A program made the translations under genes and the position numbers. Under the pieces are notes generated by a model. The model made no database searches, was not told where the DNA came from, and saw only the letters and a list, made by a program, of their open reading frames with translations. 64,000 bases of DNA from Chitinophagales bacterium (GTDB lineage: Bacteria; Bacteroidota; Bacteroidia; Chitinophagales; LD1). Positions 18,569-28,700 of the stretch are shown piece by piece. Numbering within the stretch: position 1 is the stretch's first letter; each line of letters begins with the position of its first letter. The DNA is taken from assembly GCA_016786765.1 (NCBI GenBank), contig JAEUUZ010000019.1:122753-186752 (forward strand). The letters run 5' to 3'.

Positions 18569-18606
18569 AGTAAGAGCCCGCAAATGCAGTCTCTTACTGT
18601 TTTTTA
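18569..18606 (+). terminator. terminator after the winged-helix gene
   Basis: Perfect 8-bp stem AGTAAGAG (18569-18576) / CTCTTACT (18591-18598) with a 14-base loop, followed by GTTTTTTA. Confidence 0.75.
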
Positions 18607-18671
18607 GCGATGGTGGAAAACCTGTGCTAAACTTGTCTGAAACGAATCATACAAATTATCCTTATTACGAA

Positions 18672-18688
18672 TACTTTTGCGCGCAAAA
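18672..18688 (+). promoter_or_regulatory. purH -7 element overlapping a perfect palindrome
   Basis: TACTTTTG (18672-18679) fits the -7 consensus, 20 bases before the purH ATG. TTTTGCGCGCAAAA (18675-18688) is a perfect 14-bp palindrome overlapping it and would cover the transcription start. No TTG at the right distance is seen. A repressor site is plausible but unproven. Confidence 0.5.
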
Positions 18689-18699
18689 CACACTCACCT

Positions 18700-20220
18700 A
18701 TGCGTACCAAAATAAAATCTGCTCTAATTTCCGTTTACTACAAAGATCGTTTAGACGAAATCGTAAAAAAACTTTCGGCTTTGGGAGTTACCATCTACTC
18801 GACCGGAGGAACATTGAAATTTATTACTGACTTAGGCATTAAAGCTGAAGCAGTTGAAGACTTAACCGGATTCCCTGAAATTTTAGGCGGACGAGTGAAA
18901 ACACTTCACCCAACAGTATTTGGCGGCATCTTAGCCAGACGAGACAATCCTACCGATCTACAACAATTGGACGCACATAACATTCCGCAAATCGATTTAG
19001 TGATTGTGGATTTATATCCTTTCGAAGAAACAGTGAAAAGCAAAACAGACGAGCAAACCATCATCGAAAAAATTGACATTGGAGGTATTTCATTGATTCG
19101 TGCTGCAGCGAAAAATTTCAAAGACACCATTATTGTTGCCGGTAGAGAAGATTATGGCTCGCTGATTACGTTATTGGATGAAAAACAAGGTGAAAGCGAC
19201 ATCGAAGACCGAAAACGCTTTGCTGCAAAGGCATTCATGACTTCATCGCATTACGATACGCAGATTTTTAACTATTTTAATCAAACGCAAAACATACCAT
19301 CGTTTAAACAAAGTTTCACCGATGCAAAGACATTGCGTTATGGTGAAAACCCTCATCAACAGGGTACATTCTATGGCAACTTGGATGAGGTTTTTGAAAT
19401 ATTGAATGGCCGTGAATTGTCATACAACAACCTTGTTGACGTTGAAGCATCTGTTCAATTAGTAGCTGAATTTTCTGAACCTACTTTTGCTATTATTAAA
19501 CACACCAATGCTTGTGGATTAGCTTCTCGCGATACCATTGCAGAAGCTTATAAAGCTGCGTTTGTTTGTGATCCAACATCTGCATTTGGTGGTGTTTTGG
19601 CTTCCAACAAAAAAATAGATGCAGCCACTGCAAACGAAATGAACAGCTTGTTCTTTGAAGTGCTTACAGCTCCTGATTTTGATGCAGATGCACTAGAAAT
19701 TCTGAAAAGCAAAAAGAACAGAATCATATTAAAACAGAAAATAGCGATTAATAACCCTAAGATGTTCAAATCGCTTTTGAACGGGGTTTTAGAACAGGAT
19801 ACTGATAAAAGTGTAGAGTTAAGTACAAGTTTCAAAACAGCAACAACAGCGGCTCCAACAACGGCACAATTATCCGATTTAGAGTTTGCCATTATTGCAG
19901 TGAAACACTTGAAGTCAAACGGCATCACCATTGTTAGGAACAAACAATTAATTGGTATGGGCTGCGGACAAACATCGCGCGTTGATGCACTAGAATCAGC
20001 CATTAAGAAATCAAAAGGCTTTGGTTTTGATTTAACCGATTCTGTGATGGCTTCAGAAGCCTTCTTCCCATTTCCGGATTGCGTAAACATTGCGCATAGC
20101 GTTGGCGTGAAAGCTATTGCACAACCGGGTGGCAGCATAAAAGATCAAGACTCGATTGATGCCGCTAACGCCAACGGTCAAGCGATGGTATTTACTGGTG
20201 TTAGACACTTCAAACATTAA
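18700..20220 (+). CDS. purH: bifunctional AICAR transformylase / IMP cyclohydrolase
   Basis: Catalyses the last two steps of IMP synthesis in the cytosol. The N-terminal IMP cyclohydrolase (MGS-like) domain spans about 1-195, with STGGT (34-38) and GRVKTLHPTVFGG (about 64-76). The AICAR transformylase domain follows, with RYGENPHQ, the catalytic KHTNACG motif (Lys and His), DPTSAFGGV, and the terminal FPDCVNIAHSVGVKAIAQPG block. At 506 residues it is near the usual 510-530. The gene is followed by a strong bidirectional terminator shared with rplQ. Confidence 0.97.
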   Translation: MRTKIKSALISVYYKDRLDEIVKKLSALGVTIYSTGGTLKFITDLGIKAEAVEDLTGFPEILGGRVKTLHPTVFGGILARRDNPTDLQQLDAHNIPQIDLVIVDLYPFEETVKSKTDEQTIIEKIDIGGISLIRAAAKNFKDTIIVAGREDYGSLITLLDEKQGESDIEDRKRFAAKAFMTSSHYDTQIFNYFNQTQNIPSFKQSFTDAKTLRYGENPHQQGTFYGNLDEVFEILNGRELSYNNLVDVEASVQLVAEFSEPTFAIIKHTNACGLASRDTIAEAYKAAFVCDPTSAFGGVLASNKKIDAATANEMNSLFFEVLTAPDFDADALEILKSKKNRIILKQKIAINNPKMFKSLLNGVLEQDTDKSVELSTSFKTATTAAPTTAQLSDLEFAIIAVKHLKSNGITIVRNKQLIGMGCGQTSRVDALESAIKKSKGFGFDLTDSVMASEAFFPFPDCVNIAHSVGVKAIAQPGGSIKDQDSIDAANANGQAMVFTGVRHFKH

Positions 20221-20243
20221 GATTCTTATTTTTTTTATAACTA

Positions 20244-20273
20244 AAAAAGCCCAATCATTTGATTGGGCTTTTT
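20244..20273. terminator. bidirectional terminator between purH and rplQ
   Basis: Perfect 13-bp stem (AAAAAGCCCAATC / GATTGGGCTTTTT) with loop ATTT. A and T runs on each side allow it to end both purH and the ribosomal protein operon. Confidence 0.9.
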
Positions 20274-20293
20274 CTTTATAGCTTGATTTTGGC

Positions 20294-20797
20294 TTATTCA
20301 GCTGAATCTGTAGTTTCTTCAGTGCTTGGCGTTTCAGTAGCTTCAGTAGAAGTTGTTCCCTCCACTTTTTTACCTGCACGTCTAGTACGTTTTTTAGGAG
20401 CAGATGCTTTAGCAGCAGTTTTGTTTTGAGTGTATATTTCGTTGAAATCAACCAACTCAATCATAGCCATTTCAGCAGCATCACCGGCACGGAATCCCAT
20501 TTTGATGATACGTGTGTAGCCACCCGGACGATCGCCCACTTTCGCGGATACAACACCAAACAATTCTTTAATCGATTCTTTGTTGTTCAAATAACTGAAT
20601 ACAGTTCTTCTGTTGTGCGTTGTATCGCCTTTTGATTTTGTAATTAGCGGCTCAATGTATCCTCGCAACGCTTTTGCTTTAGCAAGCGTAGTGATGATTC
20701 TTTTATGCTCAATCAATGCAGATGCAAGATTACTCATCAATGCATGTCTGTGGGCTGTTTTTCTACCTAGGTTATTTACCTTATCACCGTGTCTCAT
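20294..20797 (-). CDS. rplQ: 50S ribosomal protein L17
   Basis: Large-subunit protein near the peptide exit tunnel. The core (residues 1-120; [19 protein letters not shown] start, then [18 protein letters not shown]) matches L17. The last 45 residues are a low-complexity Ala/Lys/Thr/Glu tail, an extension often seen in Bacteroidota. It is the last gene of the infA-rplQ cluster, 48 bases after rpoA. Confidence 0.97.
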   Translation of the reverse strand: MRHGDKVNNLGRKTAHRHALMSNLASALIEHKRIITTLAKAKALRGYIEPLITKSKGDTTHNRRTVFSYLNNKESIKELFGVVSAKVGDRPGGYTRIIKMGFRAGDAAEMAMIELVDFNEIYTQNKTAAKASAPKKRTRRAGKKVEGTTSTEATETPSTEETTDSAE

Positions 20798-20845
20798 GGC
20801 TTATTTTTTTCTTATGTTATCGTTTATCACCTACAAAAGGTGTTA

Positions 20846-21841
20846 TTAATCATCTAATTTTAATTTGCTCAAATCCATTCCGAAAGACAATCCTTTCTCG
20901 TGTAACAAGGCTTCGATTTCTACTAGAGATTTCTTACCGAAGTTTCTGAATTTCAATAAATCGTTAGTATTGAAAGATACCAATTCTTCTAAAGAGTTAA
21001 TTTTAGCAGCTTTCAAGCAATTGAAGGCACGTACTGAAAGATCCATATCTTCCAAAGGTGTTTTCAATAATTTTCTCAAGTGAAGAACTGTTTCGTCCAC
21101 CATTTCGTTTTCTACAGTTTGAGGTGTATCGAAAGTGATATTCTCATCTGTAATCAACATTAAGTGTTGAATCAAAATTCTTGATGCTTCTTTAACAGCT
21201 TCTTCAGGATGAAGTGTACCATCAGTAGTTACATCTAAAACTAATTTTTCGAAATCGACACGTTGTTCAACACGGAAGTTTTCTACTGAATACTTAACGT
21301 TACGAATTGGTGTATAGATAGAGTCGATAGCGATGAAACCAGCCGGTGCACCTTCTTTCGGTTTATTTTCGTCAGCAGGAACATAACCACGTCCTTTGCT
21401 GATAGTCAATTCCACTTCCAAAGAAACACTTGGGTTCAAGTTACAAATCACGATATCCGGATTCATTACTTGGTACACATTCGTTTGTTTTTCGATGTGC
21501 TCGCCTTTAAATTGATCAACACCTTTAAGTGTCAAATAGATTTTGTCGCTGTTGTTGTTATCGTCAATTACTTTTTTCAAACGAACTTGTTTCAAGTTCA
21601 AGATGATTTCAGTAACATCTTCGTTCACACCTTTGATCGTAGAAAATTCGTGGTCAACACCCGTAATTTTCACACCGCTCACAGCATAGCCTTCCAATGA
21701 AGAAAGCAAAACTCTTCTCAACGCGTTACCAACGGTAACACCAAAACCTGGCTCAAGGGGTTTGAATTCAAACGTTCCTTCGAAATCTGTAGATTTCTGT
21801 AAAACAATTTTATCGGGTTTTTGGAAGCTCAATATTGCCAT
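20846..21841 (-). CDS. rpoA: DNA-directed RNA polymerase subunit alpha
   Basis: Scaffold for RNA polymerase assembly and, through its C-terminal domain, contact with activators and upstream DNA. The N-terminal dimerisation domain spans about 1-235 ([24 protein letters not shown] block around 30-50). After a linker, the C-terminal domain (about 255-331) carries two helix-hairpin-helix segments ([20 protein letters not shown] and [17 protein letters not shown]). The length of 331 residues is normal. It sits between rpsD and rplQ as usual. Confidence 0.98.
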   Translation of the reverse strand: MAILSFQKPDKIVLQKSTDFEGTFEFKPLEPGFGVTVGNALRRVLLSSLEGYAVSGVKITGVDHEFSTIKGVNEDVTEIILNLKQVRLKKVIDDNNNSDKIYLTLKGVDQFKGEHIEKQTNVYQVMNPDIVICNLNPSVSLEVELTISKGRGYVPADENKPKEGAPAGFIAIDSIYTPIRNVKYSVENFRVEQRVDFEKLVLDVTTDGTLHPEEAVKEASRILIQHLMLITDENITFDTPQTVENEMVDETVLHLRKLLKTPLEDMDLSVRAFNCLKAAKINSLEELVSFNTNDLLKFRNFGKKSLVEIEALLHEKGLSFGMDLSKLKLDD

Positions 21842-21869
21842 ACGTATATTCGGTTTAACGATTTAAAAA

Positions 21870-22475
21870 TTATTTAGAGTACAACTCTACAATCAACTGT
21901 TCGTTGATGTTTTCCGGAATCTGATCACGCTCAGGGAATTCCACGAAAGTTCCTTCAATAGCTCTGTCATCCACAGCTAACCATCCGAACTTTTTAGGTT
22001 TACGGTTGATAGCGCTTTGTACAACATCCAATGATTTAGAACGCTCACGAAGAGCAATTTTATCACCAGGACGTAAAGAATATGAAGGGATATTTACTAC
22101 CTCACCATTCACAGTAACGTGTTTGTGACCTACCAATTGTCTTGCTTGTCTACGCGTAGCAGCAAAACCCAAACGGTATAAAGTATTATCTAATCTTGCC
22201 TCCAACATTTTAAGCAAGTTCTCTCCGGTTACACCTTTTTTACGAGCTGCTTTTTCGAAAAGATTACGGAACTGACGCTCCAATAAACCATAAGTGTATT
22301 TTGCTTTTTGCTTTTCAGCCAACTGCACAGCGTACTCTGACGGTTGTTTTCTTTTTTTAGAAACCCCGTGTTGTCCCGGAGGGAAGTTTCTTCTGTCGAA
22401 ATTCTTGTCAGGTCCGTAAATGGCTTCGCCAAATTTACGTGCAATCTTTGTTGTAGGTCCTGTATATCTTGCCAT
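21870..22475 (-). CDS. rpsD: 30S ribosomal protein S4
   Basis: Primary 16S rRNA-binding protein for 30S assembly and translational fidelity. The N-terminal domain starts [17 protein letters not shown] and has none of the four zinc-binding cysteines of some S4 proteins, so this is the C-minus form. The S4 RNA-binding fold is seen at about residues 90-155 ([34 protein letters not shown]). The length of 201 residues is normal. Confidence 0.98.
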   Translation of the reverse strand: MARYTGPTTKIARKFGEAIYGPDKNFDRRNFPPGQHGVSKKRKQPSEYAVQLAEKQKAKYTYGLLERQFRNLFEKAARKKGVTGENLLKMLEARLDNTLYRLGFAATRRQARQLVGHKHVTVNGEVVNIPSYSLRPGDKIALRERSKSLDVVQSAINRKPKKFGWLAVDDRAIEGTFVEFPERDQIPENINEQLIVELYSK

Positions 22476-22528
22476 TTGTTTTGAAAAATTCTAATTAGTT
22501 GAACATTTTGTTTAAATCCAGATGAAGA

Positions 22529-22936
22529 CTATACTCTTCTCTTTTTCGGTGGACGACAACCATTGTGAGGAATTGGTGTAGTATCGTTGATTACTGTTAC
22601 TTCAATTCCGCTAGCAAGGATAGAACGGATAGCCGACTCACGTCCTGCTCCTGGTCCTTTCACGAATACTTCTACTTTTCTAAGACCTGCTTCGTAAGCT
22701 ACTTTTCCTGCATCGATAGATGCCATTTGAGCTGCGTACGGAGTGTTTTTCTTAGATCCTCTGAACCCAACTTTTCCGGCACTTGACCATGAAATTGCTT
22801 GTCCCGAAAGATTAGTGAAAGTCACAATCAAGTTGTTGAAAGTTGCGTTCAAAAACACTTTACCTTCAGATTCAACTTTAACTATTCTTTTCTTCGCTTT
22901 TGCTTTTGCGCTACTTGCTCCTTGTTGTTTTGCCAT
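22529..22936 (-). CDS. rpsK: 30S ribosomal protein S11
   Basis: Small-subunit platform protein. The lysine-rich N-terminus is followed by the conserved [11 protein letters not shown] and [18 protein letters not shown] blocks, [11 protein letters not shown], and the C-terminal [12 protein letters not shown]. The length of 135 residues is slightly longer than E. coli owing to the N-terminal Ala/Lys extension. Confidence 0.98.
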   Translation of the reverse strand: MAKQQGASSAKAKAKKRIVKVESEGKVFLNATFNNLIVTFTNLSGQAISWSSAGKVGFRGSKKNTPYAAQMASIDAGKVAYEAGLRKVEVFVKGPGAGRESAIRSILASGIEVTVINDTTPIPHNGCRPPKKRRV

Positions 22937-22982
22937 GATTTATTCGTTTATTATAGTGGTCAGCACAGACCTTGACTAATTA

Positions 22983-23360
22983 TTATTTAGTTACCATTTT
23001 CTTGTTAGCAACTGTTTTACGTTTACCCTTACGTGTTCTTGCATTCGTTTTAGAACTTTGACCACGAACCGGCAATCCTTTTCTGTGACGGATACCACGG
23101 TAGCAACCAATATCTTGCAAACGCTTGATATTTTGTTGTGTTTCTCCACGAAGTTCCCCTTCTAGTTTTAGGTTGTCCGCCAAATATCTAACGATACCGT
23201 TCACATTTTCGTCCGTCCAATCTTTTACTTTGGTGTTCACGTCAATGTTGTTTGCCGTTAAAATTTTCTTTGCGGTTACTTTACCTATACCATATATATA
23301 AGTAAGGGCGATTTCGCCTCGTTTGTTTTTATTTAAATCTACACCGGATATCCTTGCCAT
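22983..23360 (-). CDS. rpsM: 30S ribosomal protein S13
   Basis: Small-subunit head protein contacting the P-site tRNA and the L5 bridge. MARISGVDL and the helix-hairpin-helix [14 protein letters not shown] at the start, and the basic tail with [17 protein letters not shown] and [14 protein letters not shown], are diagnostic. The length of 125 residues is normal. Confidence 0.98.
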   Translation of the reverse strand: MARISGVDLNKNKRGEIALTYIYGIGKVTAKKILTANNIDVNTKVKDWTDENVNGIVRYLADNLKLEGELRGETQQNIKRLQDIGCYRGIRHRKGLPVRGQSSKTNARTRKGKRKTVANKKMVTK

Positions 23361-23385
23361 TGCTAATAAATGTTTAGTGTTTTAA

Positions 23386-23502
23386 TTAACCTTGTCTTTG
23401 TTTGAACTTAGGGTTCTTCTTGTTGATTACATATACCACGCCTTTTCTGCGAACGATTTTGCAGTCTGCGCTTCTTTTCTTAACTGATGCTCTTACCTTC
23501 AT
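23386..23502 (-). CDS. rpmJ: 50S ribosomal protein L36 (zinc-ligand-poor form)
   Basis: A 38-residue protein read from ATG at 23502 to TAA at 23386: [20 protein letters not shown] then an ending NPKFKQRQG. It matches L36 along its length. Of the usual zinc ligands (three Cys and one His) only Cys14 remains: the first Cys is Ser, the third is Asn and the His is Phe. This is a known lineage variant rather than damage. It lies between infA and rpsM as expected. Confidence 0.96.
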   Translation of the reverse strand: MKVRASVKKRSADCKIVRRKGVVYVINKKNPKFKQRQG

Positions 23503-23510
23503 GGTCTTTA

Positions 23511-23729
23511 TTATTTGTATCTAAAAGTGATTCTTCCCTTATTTAAATCGTACGGACTCATCTCTAACTGCACCTTATCGCCCGGTAAAATTTTGATATA
23601 ATTCATACGCATTTTACCCGATATGTGCGATATTACTTCGTGTCCATTTTCTAATCGTACTCTGAACATGGCGTTACTTAACGCTTCTGTTATAATTCCG
23701 TCCTGTACAATCAAATCCTGTTTAGCCAT
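23511..23729 (-). CDS. infA: translation initiation factor IF-1
   Basis: S1-like OB-fold protein binding the 30S A site during initiation. The 72 residues match throughout: [50 protein letters not shown] and GRITFRYK. It is the first gene of the cluster here; the usual upstream neighbours secY and map are absent and replaced by unrelated genes. A G-rich stretch (AGGGGG) 9 bases before the ATG could act as a Shine-Dalgarno sequence. Confidence 0.98.
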   Translation of the reverse strand: MAKQDLIVQDGIITEALSNAMFRVRLENGHEVISHISGKMRMNYIKILPGDKVQLEMSPYDLNKGRITFRYK

Positions 23730-23735
23730 GCAATA

Positions 23736-23753
23736 TCCCCCTTTTTAAAAGGG
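23736..23753 (-). promoter_or_regulatory. hairpin in the infA leader
   Basis: TCCC and GGGA arms with a T-rich/A-rich middle (7-bp CCCTTTT / AAAAGGG palindrome around one base) lie just before the infA start and include its G-rich ribosome-binding stretch, so folding could mask it. Confidence 0.4.
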
Positions 23754-23757
23754 AACG

Positions 23758-23786
23758 CAAATATATAACTTATCCACACACTCCAA
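23758..23786 (-). promoter_or_regulatory. promoter of the infA-rplQ operon
   Basis: On the minus strand, TTG (23784-23786), 18 bases and TATATTTG (23758-23765) fit the Bacteroidota consensus and sit about 30 bases before the infA ATG. This supports infA as the first gene of the operon. Confidence 0.65.
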
Positions 23787-23835
23787 AATTTTTTTATACA
23801 ATTAATTATACGAATCAAAAGAAACGGAACGAAAA

Positions 23836-23850
23836 GGGGGTAATTTCCCC
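23836..23850 (-). terminator. possible weak terminator of the MFS-NUDIX operon
   Basis: Short GGGG / CCCC stem with a 6-7-base loop, followed on the minus strand by CTTTTC, 18 bases after the NUDIX stop. Confidence 0.35.
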
Positions 23851-23867
23851 ATAAATGACCTTTCCAA

Positions 23868-24425
23868 CTATCTCTTTTGTAGTATTTTTTGGATTTTCTG
23901 TACCGGACGCAGCATAGAATCCGAATTGTTAAAATTTTGAACTTCCTCTAATTTCACCCATTGAATAGCCAACGATTCCTCAGAAATTTCAACTGGCAAC
24001 GCTTCATCGACATAAAATAAATAGCGGATATCGAAGTGAAAATGTGGAGGTAATCCTTTATTGCTAGGAATCAAATGAATATCAATATCAAACAACATTC
24101 CATCGCTTTCTATGTCCTTTAAAAAGGTTTCTTCGGCTACCTCACGTACACATGCCGCATAAGTGGTTTCCCCTTCGTCTAAATGACCTCCGGGCTGTAA
24201 CCATAAATTCAACTTGGTATGCTGTACCAGCAACATTTTTGTAGCGTCTTTATTCACTATAAAACCAGATGCTGTAATGTGCCCCGGTTCATAGTGATGT
24301 CTGGAAAAAGCTTCATCTCCAAACTGTTGTAGCAGATCCAAAACACGTTGTTTGAAAACCAACTCCTCGCTATAACCGGTTTCAAAGGAAACAACATCAT
24401 TATATAATTGTATGGACTTACTCAT
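23868..24425 (-). CDS. NUDIX hydrolase
   Basis: Predicted hydrolase of nucleoside-diphosphate-linked substrates in the cytosol. The Nudix box is seen as GHLDEGETTYAACVREVAEE (Glu and Arg-Glu-x-x-Glu-Glu in place; Phe replaces the usual later Gly), at about residues 84-105. The 185-residue length is normal for a single-domain member with an N-terminal extension. It overlaps the upstream MFS gene by 8 bases, so the two are co-transcribed. The substrate cannot be predicted. A weak GGGG/CCCC hairpin lies downstream. Confidence 0.88.
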   Translation of the reverse strand: MSKSIQLYNDVVSFETGYSEELVFKQRVLDLLQQFGDEAFSRHHYEPGHITASGFIVNKDATKMLLVQHTKLNLWLQPGGHLDEGETTYAACVREVAEETFLKDIESDGMLFDIDIHLIPSNKGLPPHFHFDIRYLFYVDEALPVEISEESLAIQWVKLEEVQNFNNSDSMLRPVQKIQKILQKR

Positions 24426-25692
24426 CGCTTTTAATTAATCGAAGTTCTTTTCGTGTTACAAATATCAGTAAAGCCCCGGTTAAACAGGTAACACCCAAAA
24501 CAGCATTGGTTAAGGCAACACCTTCTCCTTTTCCAAACAATGGAATTGCGAAAAGCATCGTTAAACCCAAACGAGATAACACATTCAACATAAAGAAAAC
24601 AGAACCTGTTCGTCCGATAATATCGTTAGGGATGGTCTTAAACATATAGGTAACCCGCTGAATCCGCACCGCTGCATTACACATCCCAATAATGAACATA
24701 CAGAAGAAAAATAAGAATAGATTTTGATTCCATATCAGCACCATAAATAGCGTTGCGGCAATCCCGTTGAGCAAAATAATACTGCGGATGGTGCGGTGCT
24801 CGCCCAACACCTTAGTTGTCCAGAATCCTGCAAGTAAGGCACCAAAGGAAAACACCATATCACTCATCGCATACACATCACCACCGCGGTGCAAAAATTC
24901 GCTCACATAAATAGGATTCACCAAGGTGCTTTGAACAATAATACATAAGAATAAAAAAAGAGATGCATTACCGAATACGAAGATAGCAGGGCGTTTGCGC
25001 AAATAATTCATGCCTGTTTTCAAGCGTGTCATTAAATCTGCTGTATCAATATTTCGGTCAACAACAGCTATAGTTTTAATTCTATAAATCAACACAAACG
25101 AAACTAAATAGGTAAGTGCATCAAACCCGAAAATCCAATGAATAGGCACAGCATGAAATTGGAACGGTACAGCTACTTCCCATCCCAAAAGATTCATTTT
25201 ACCCTCAATGCCATTCAGCAAAACTGCGCCCAGCGCACCTGCTATCGTCCAGGTGAATTGCCCTTGAATTTCTAGTTTCGAAGTTACACGTGCATAATCT
25301 TTAGCAGCTGTAATTTCTTGTGCGAATCCATATAGGGTGGGAAAATGTATATTATAAATAAATACTGTTGTGGCGAAAACGAGCATCGGCCAAATCCAAG
25401 AATAATCTTCCCCGAATAAACCGGCAATTGTGGCTGTAGATAAAACAAAAAAGCCAACTACATTCATCCACAGAAATAAATTTTTTCTACTGTAGCGATC
25501 CACTAATGTGCCGGCATACAAACCCCAAAACAAAGAGATTACAGCCGTAACTAAATAAATGGATTGAAACAAATTCGAATCGTGAATAACGCCTGTAAAA
25601 TACCAAGGAATAGCCAACATGGAAATACCTTGAGACACTCCTGAAATAGAGTTCGCGATAAGCAGAAGTCGTATAGGTCTTTTGTTTTCCAT
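24418..25692 (-). CDS. MFS transporter
   Basis: Inner membrane major facilitator superfamily protein of 424 residues with about 12 hydrophobic helices in two halves separated by a cytoplasmic loop at about 200-215. The loop between helices 2 and 3 has GTLVDRYSRKN, the family signature. The overall look (ISGVSQGISMLAIPWY start) is that of MFS exporters of the enterobactin-exporter/MdtH kind, but the cargo is unknown. It overlaps the NUDIX gene downstream by 8 bases. Confidence 0.85.
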   Translation of the reverse strand: MENKRPIRLLLIANSISGVSQGISMLAIPWYFTGVIHDSNLFQSIYLVTAVISLFWGLYAGTLVDRYSRKNLFLWMNVVGFFVLSTATIAGLFGEDYSWIWPMLVFATTVFIYNIHFPTLYGFAQEITAAKDYARVTSKLEIQGQFTWTIAGALGAVLLNGIEGKMNLLGWEVAVPFQFHAVPIHWIFGFDALTYLVSFVLIYRIKTIAVVDRNIDTADLMTRLKTGMNYLRKRPAIFVFGNASLFLFLCIIVQSTLVNPIYVSEFLHRGGDVYAMSDMVFSFGALLAGFWTTKVLGEHRTIRSIILLNGIAATLFMVLIWNQNLFLFFFCMFIIGMCNAAVRIQRVTYMFKTIPNDIIGRTGSVFFMLNVLSRLGLTMLFAIPLFGKGEGVALTNAVLGVTCLTGALLIFVTRKELRLIKSDE

Positions 25693-25768
25693 GCAAGTGG
25701 GCGCAAAGAAAACAAACTTTGGCTTAATTCATGAATCACAACACTTTAGCGTTATGTTTCAAGAATAC

Positions 25769-28700
25769 TTAACGAAGTAAGGTAATGGAGCCTCTTTGTA
25801 GCATCTCGCTATGTCCGTCAATGAACGTAATTTGAAGGGTATACACGAGTACTTGTGGTGTCAACAACTGACCTTTAAATCGACCATCCCAACGGAAGTT
25901 AATATCGCTCGAAGTAAACACTCGTTCGCCCCACCGATTGAAAATTTGCATATCCAAAAACTTCCAGTTTTTCTTTTTACCGAAAATCTCGTATTCGTCA
26001 TTCACACCATCTTGGTTAGGCGAAAAGGCATTAGGCACATAATACTGGTAGTCAGGAATAACAACCACTGTAACGGTGTCGTATGCCAAACAACCTACTT
26101 GATTGGTCACATCTATGCGATAGCGAATAGTGGATAATGGAGACGCAGTAACAATATCGGTAGTTGTAGACGAAAGATTAATATTCGGACTCCATACATT
26201 GGTTAATGTTCCTGCTGTGCCGGTGATGGTATAGCCCAAATCAACCGATTCGCCCATATTTATCGTTGGCATTGAGGTAGCGTCAATTGAGAAATTATAT
26301 TGATAGATTAAGGTGTATGTTTTCACCACCGTACACCCTTGTTGATCGACAACCGTTGCAGAATAGGTACCTTCGGTAAGATTATTCAATCCTACTTGCG
26401 AAGAACCTATTGACCAGCTGTAGCTATATTGCGGTGAGCCACTCGTTACATTCAAAACAATAGAACCTGAATTAGGGAAGGTATTACATAACGGCTGGAC
26501 TACAGTTTCATCGACAACTAATGGCGGAGCATCACCCACAAGCTGTGAAGCAGAGGCAGTACAACCGTTTTGTTGATTAATAACAGTTACTGTATAAGTT
26601 CCGGAAGACGTTACATTCAATGTAATTCCCGAAGCTCCTGTACTCCAATTATAGAAAGGATTTACAGCATTTGATGCAGCGGTAAGATTCACAGATGTAA
26701 TAGCACAACCTAATAACGGTGGTGTTGAAATAGAAATCGAAGGCGTTATAATATCTTGCGTAACAGTAGATACATTACTGGCCGTACAGCCATTATCAGT
26801 ATTGGTAACTGTAACGGTATATTGATCCGGAGAAGTTGTTGAAATCAGTGTAGTGATATCCCCTGTGTTCCATAAATAACTTGCGTTTGTAGCATCCGTT
26901 GACACGGTAATATCGGCAGAAGTAACAATACAGGTCAATTGCACAGGGGTTGTTAGATTTACGGCAGGTGCTACTTTATCTTCCGCTACATTTTCTGCGG
27001 CAAAAGCAGTACACCCGTTCGTTAAATCGGTAACGGTTAAACTATATAAACCTCCGCTCGAAACAGTATTGTTTGCGGTAGTGGTACCATCAGACCAACT
27101 ATAGCTCGGGGTAACAGCAGAAGTAGTAGACACTAACAATTGACTTGGTTGCAAACAAGTGAGCAATGTTGAAGGTGTAATTGTCAATGTAGGAACCGTA
27201 ATATCTTGGGTAACCGTATTACTTCCTGTTGAAGTACATCCGTTGGAAGGATTAGTGACCGTTACACTATATGGACCAGGTGAGCTAACAGTGTTTACAG
27301 CAGCAGTTCCACCACTGCTCCAAACATATGCAGCATTGCTTACGTTAGTTGTTGCGGTTACATCAATGGAAAGGTTAACGCAATCTAAGTTGCCATTGTT
27401 AGCCACAGAAAGACTAGGCGCTGTAATATCTTGAATAACTGCTGTTGCTGCAGAGGCTGTACAACCATTCACCGTATTGGTAACAGTTACCGAGAAAGGC
27501 CCCGGAGCAATAACCGTAAAACTTTGATTAGTGTTTCCATCACTCCAAACAAAGGTTGGTGTTGGCGCAGAGGTTGCTGCACCTACGGTAGACGTAGCTA
27601 CTAAACAGGTAAGTGTATCAGGATCAGGTATTAATACCAATGGAGTGATTGTATCCATACTTACAACCACAGAAGAAGAAGCCGTACAACCATTGTTAGG
27701 ATCAAGGGCTGTAACAGTATAAGTACCACCTGTTGAAGCAGTAATATTTGCGCTAGTAGCACCTGTACTCCATGTAAATGTTGCGCCCGGTGTAACTGAC
27801 GTTGCCGTTAATGTTTGAGATACAGTAGCACATGAAATTGGTGCAGGTGTTGCTACGAAAATATTCGGCAAGACACCTATCAAACCTACATTATAGGTGC
27901 CTGTTGCGGTACATAAAGTTGTTTGATCTGTGTACGTAACCGTATAGGAACCGCTCGCTAAATTTGTTGCAGTTGCCGCGGTTTGGCCATTAGACCACAA
28001 GTATGTAAACGTACCGGAACCTCCTGTAACATTGGTAGCAATACTTCCACCGGTACTACAAGTAGCAGATGTAATAACAGGTGCATTGACAACAATTGCA
28101 GCAGGTTGAGTTACAATATATGTTGTTGTTGCACTACAGCCTGTTGGGTCGGAAACAGTAATAGAATAAGTTCCGGCTGTTAGCGTTGAGATAGTAGGCG
28201 TTGTTTGTCCGCCACCCCAAGTATAGGTAAGCGTCCCTGTTCCTCCGGTAGCATTTACAGTAATGCTTCCGTTGTTTCCTCCATTACATTGAACATTGGT
28301 AATCGTTGGCGTTTGCAAGGTAACTGCTCCTACCCCACTTGGCACAGTATATGAAACCGTTGCAGAACAACTGCTCTGATCGGTAACTGTTAAGTCATAG
28401 GTTCCGGCCGGCACATTTGTTAATCCAGTTGTTACAGCACCGGTAGACCATGCATACGTTAAAGTTCCTACACCTCCACTCACATTGGTAACAATTGACC
28501 CACCCGTGGAGCAGGTTGCTCCTGTTATAGTTGGAGCCCCAAAAACTATTGGGGCATTTGTGATTGTAATGGACCCGGATTGTGTTGCAGTACAACCGTT
28601 AGCGTCTGTCATGGTAACAGTATAGCTTCCGGCCGATACATTATCTAAAACAGAATCCGTTTGTGCGGTACTACTCCATGCATAAGTATAACCCGGAGTT

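Noticed and set aside
18553..18699. Purine riboswitch upstream of purH
   Set aside because: The leader after the -7 element is only about 15 bases, too short for an aptamer; only a palindrome is seen.
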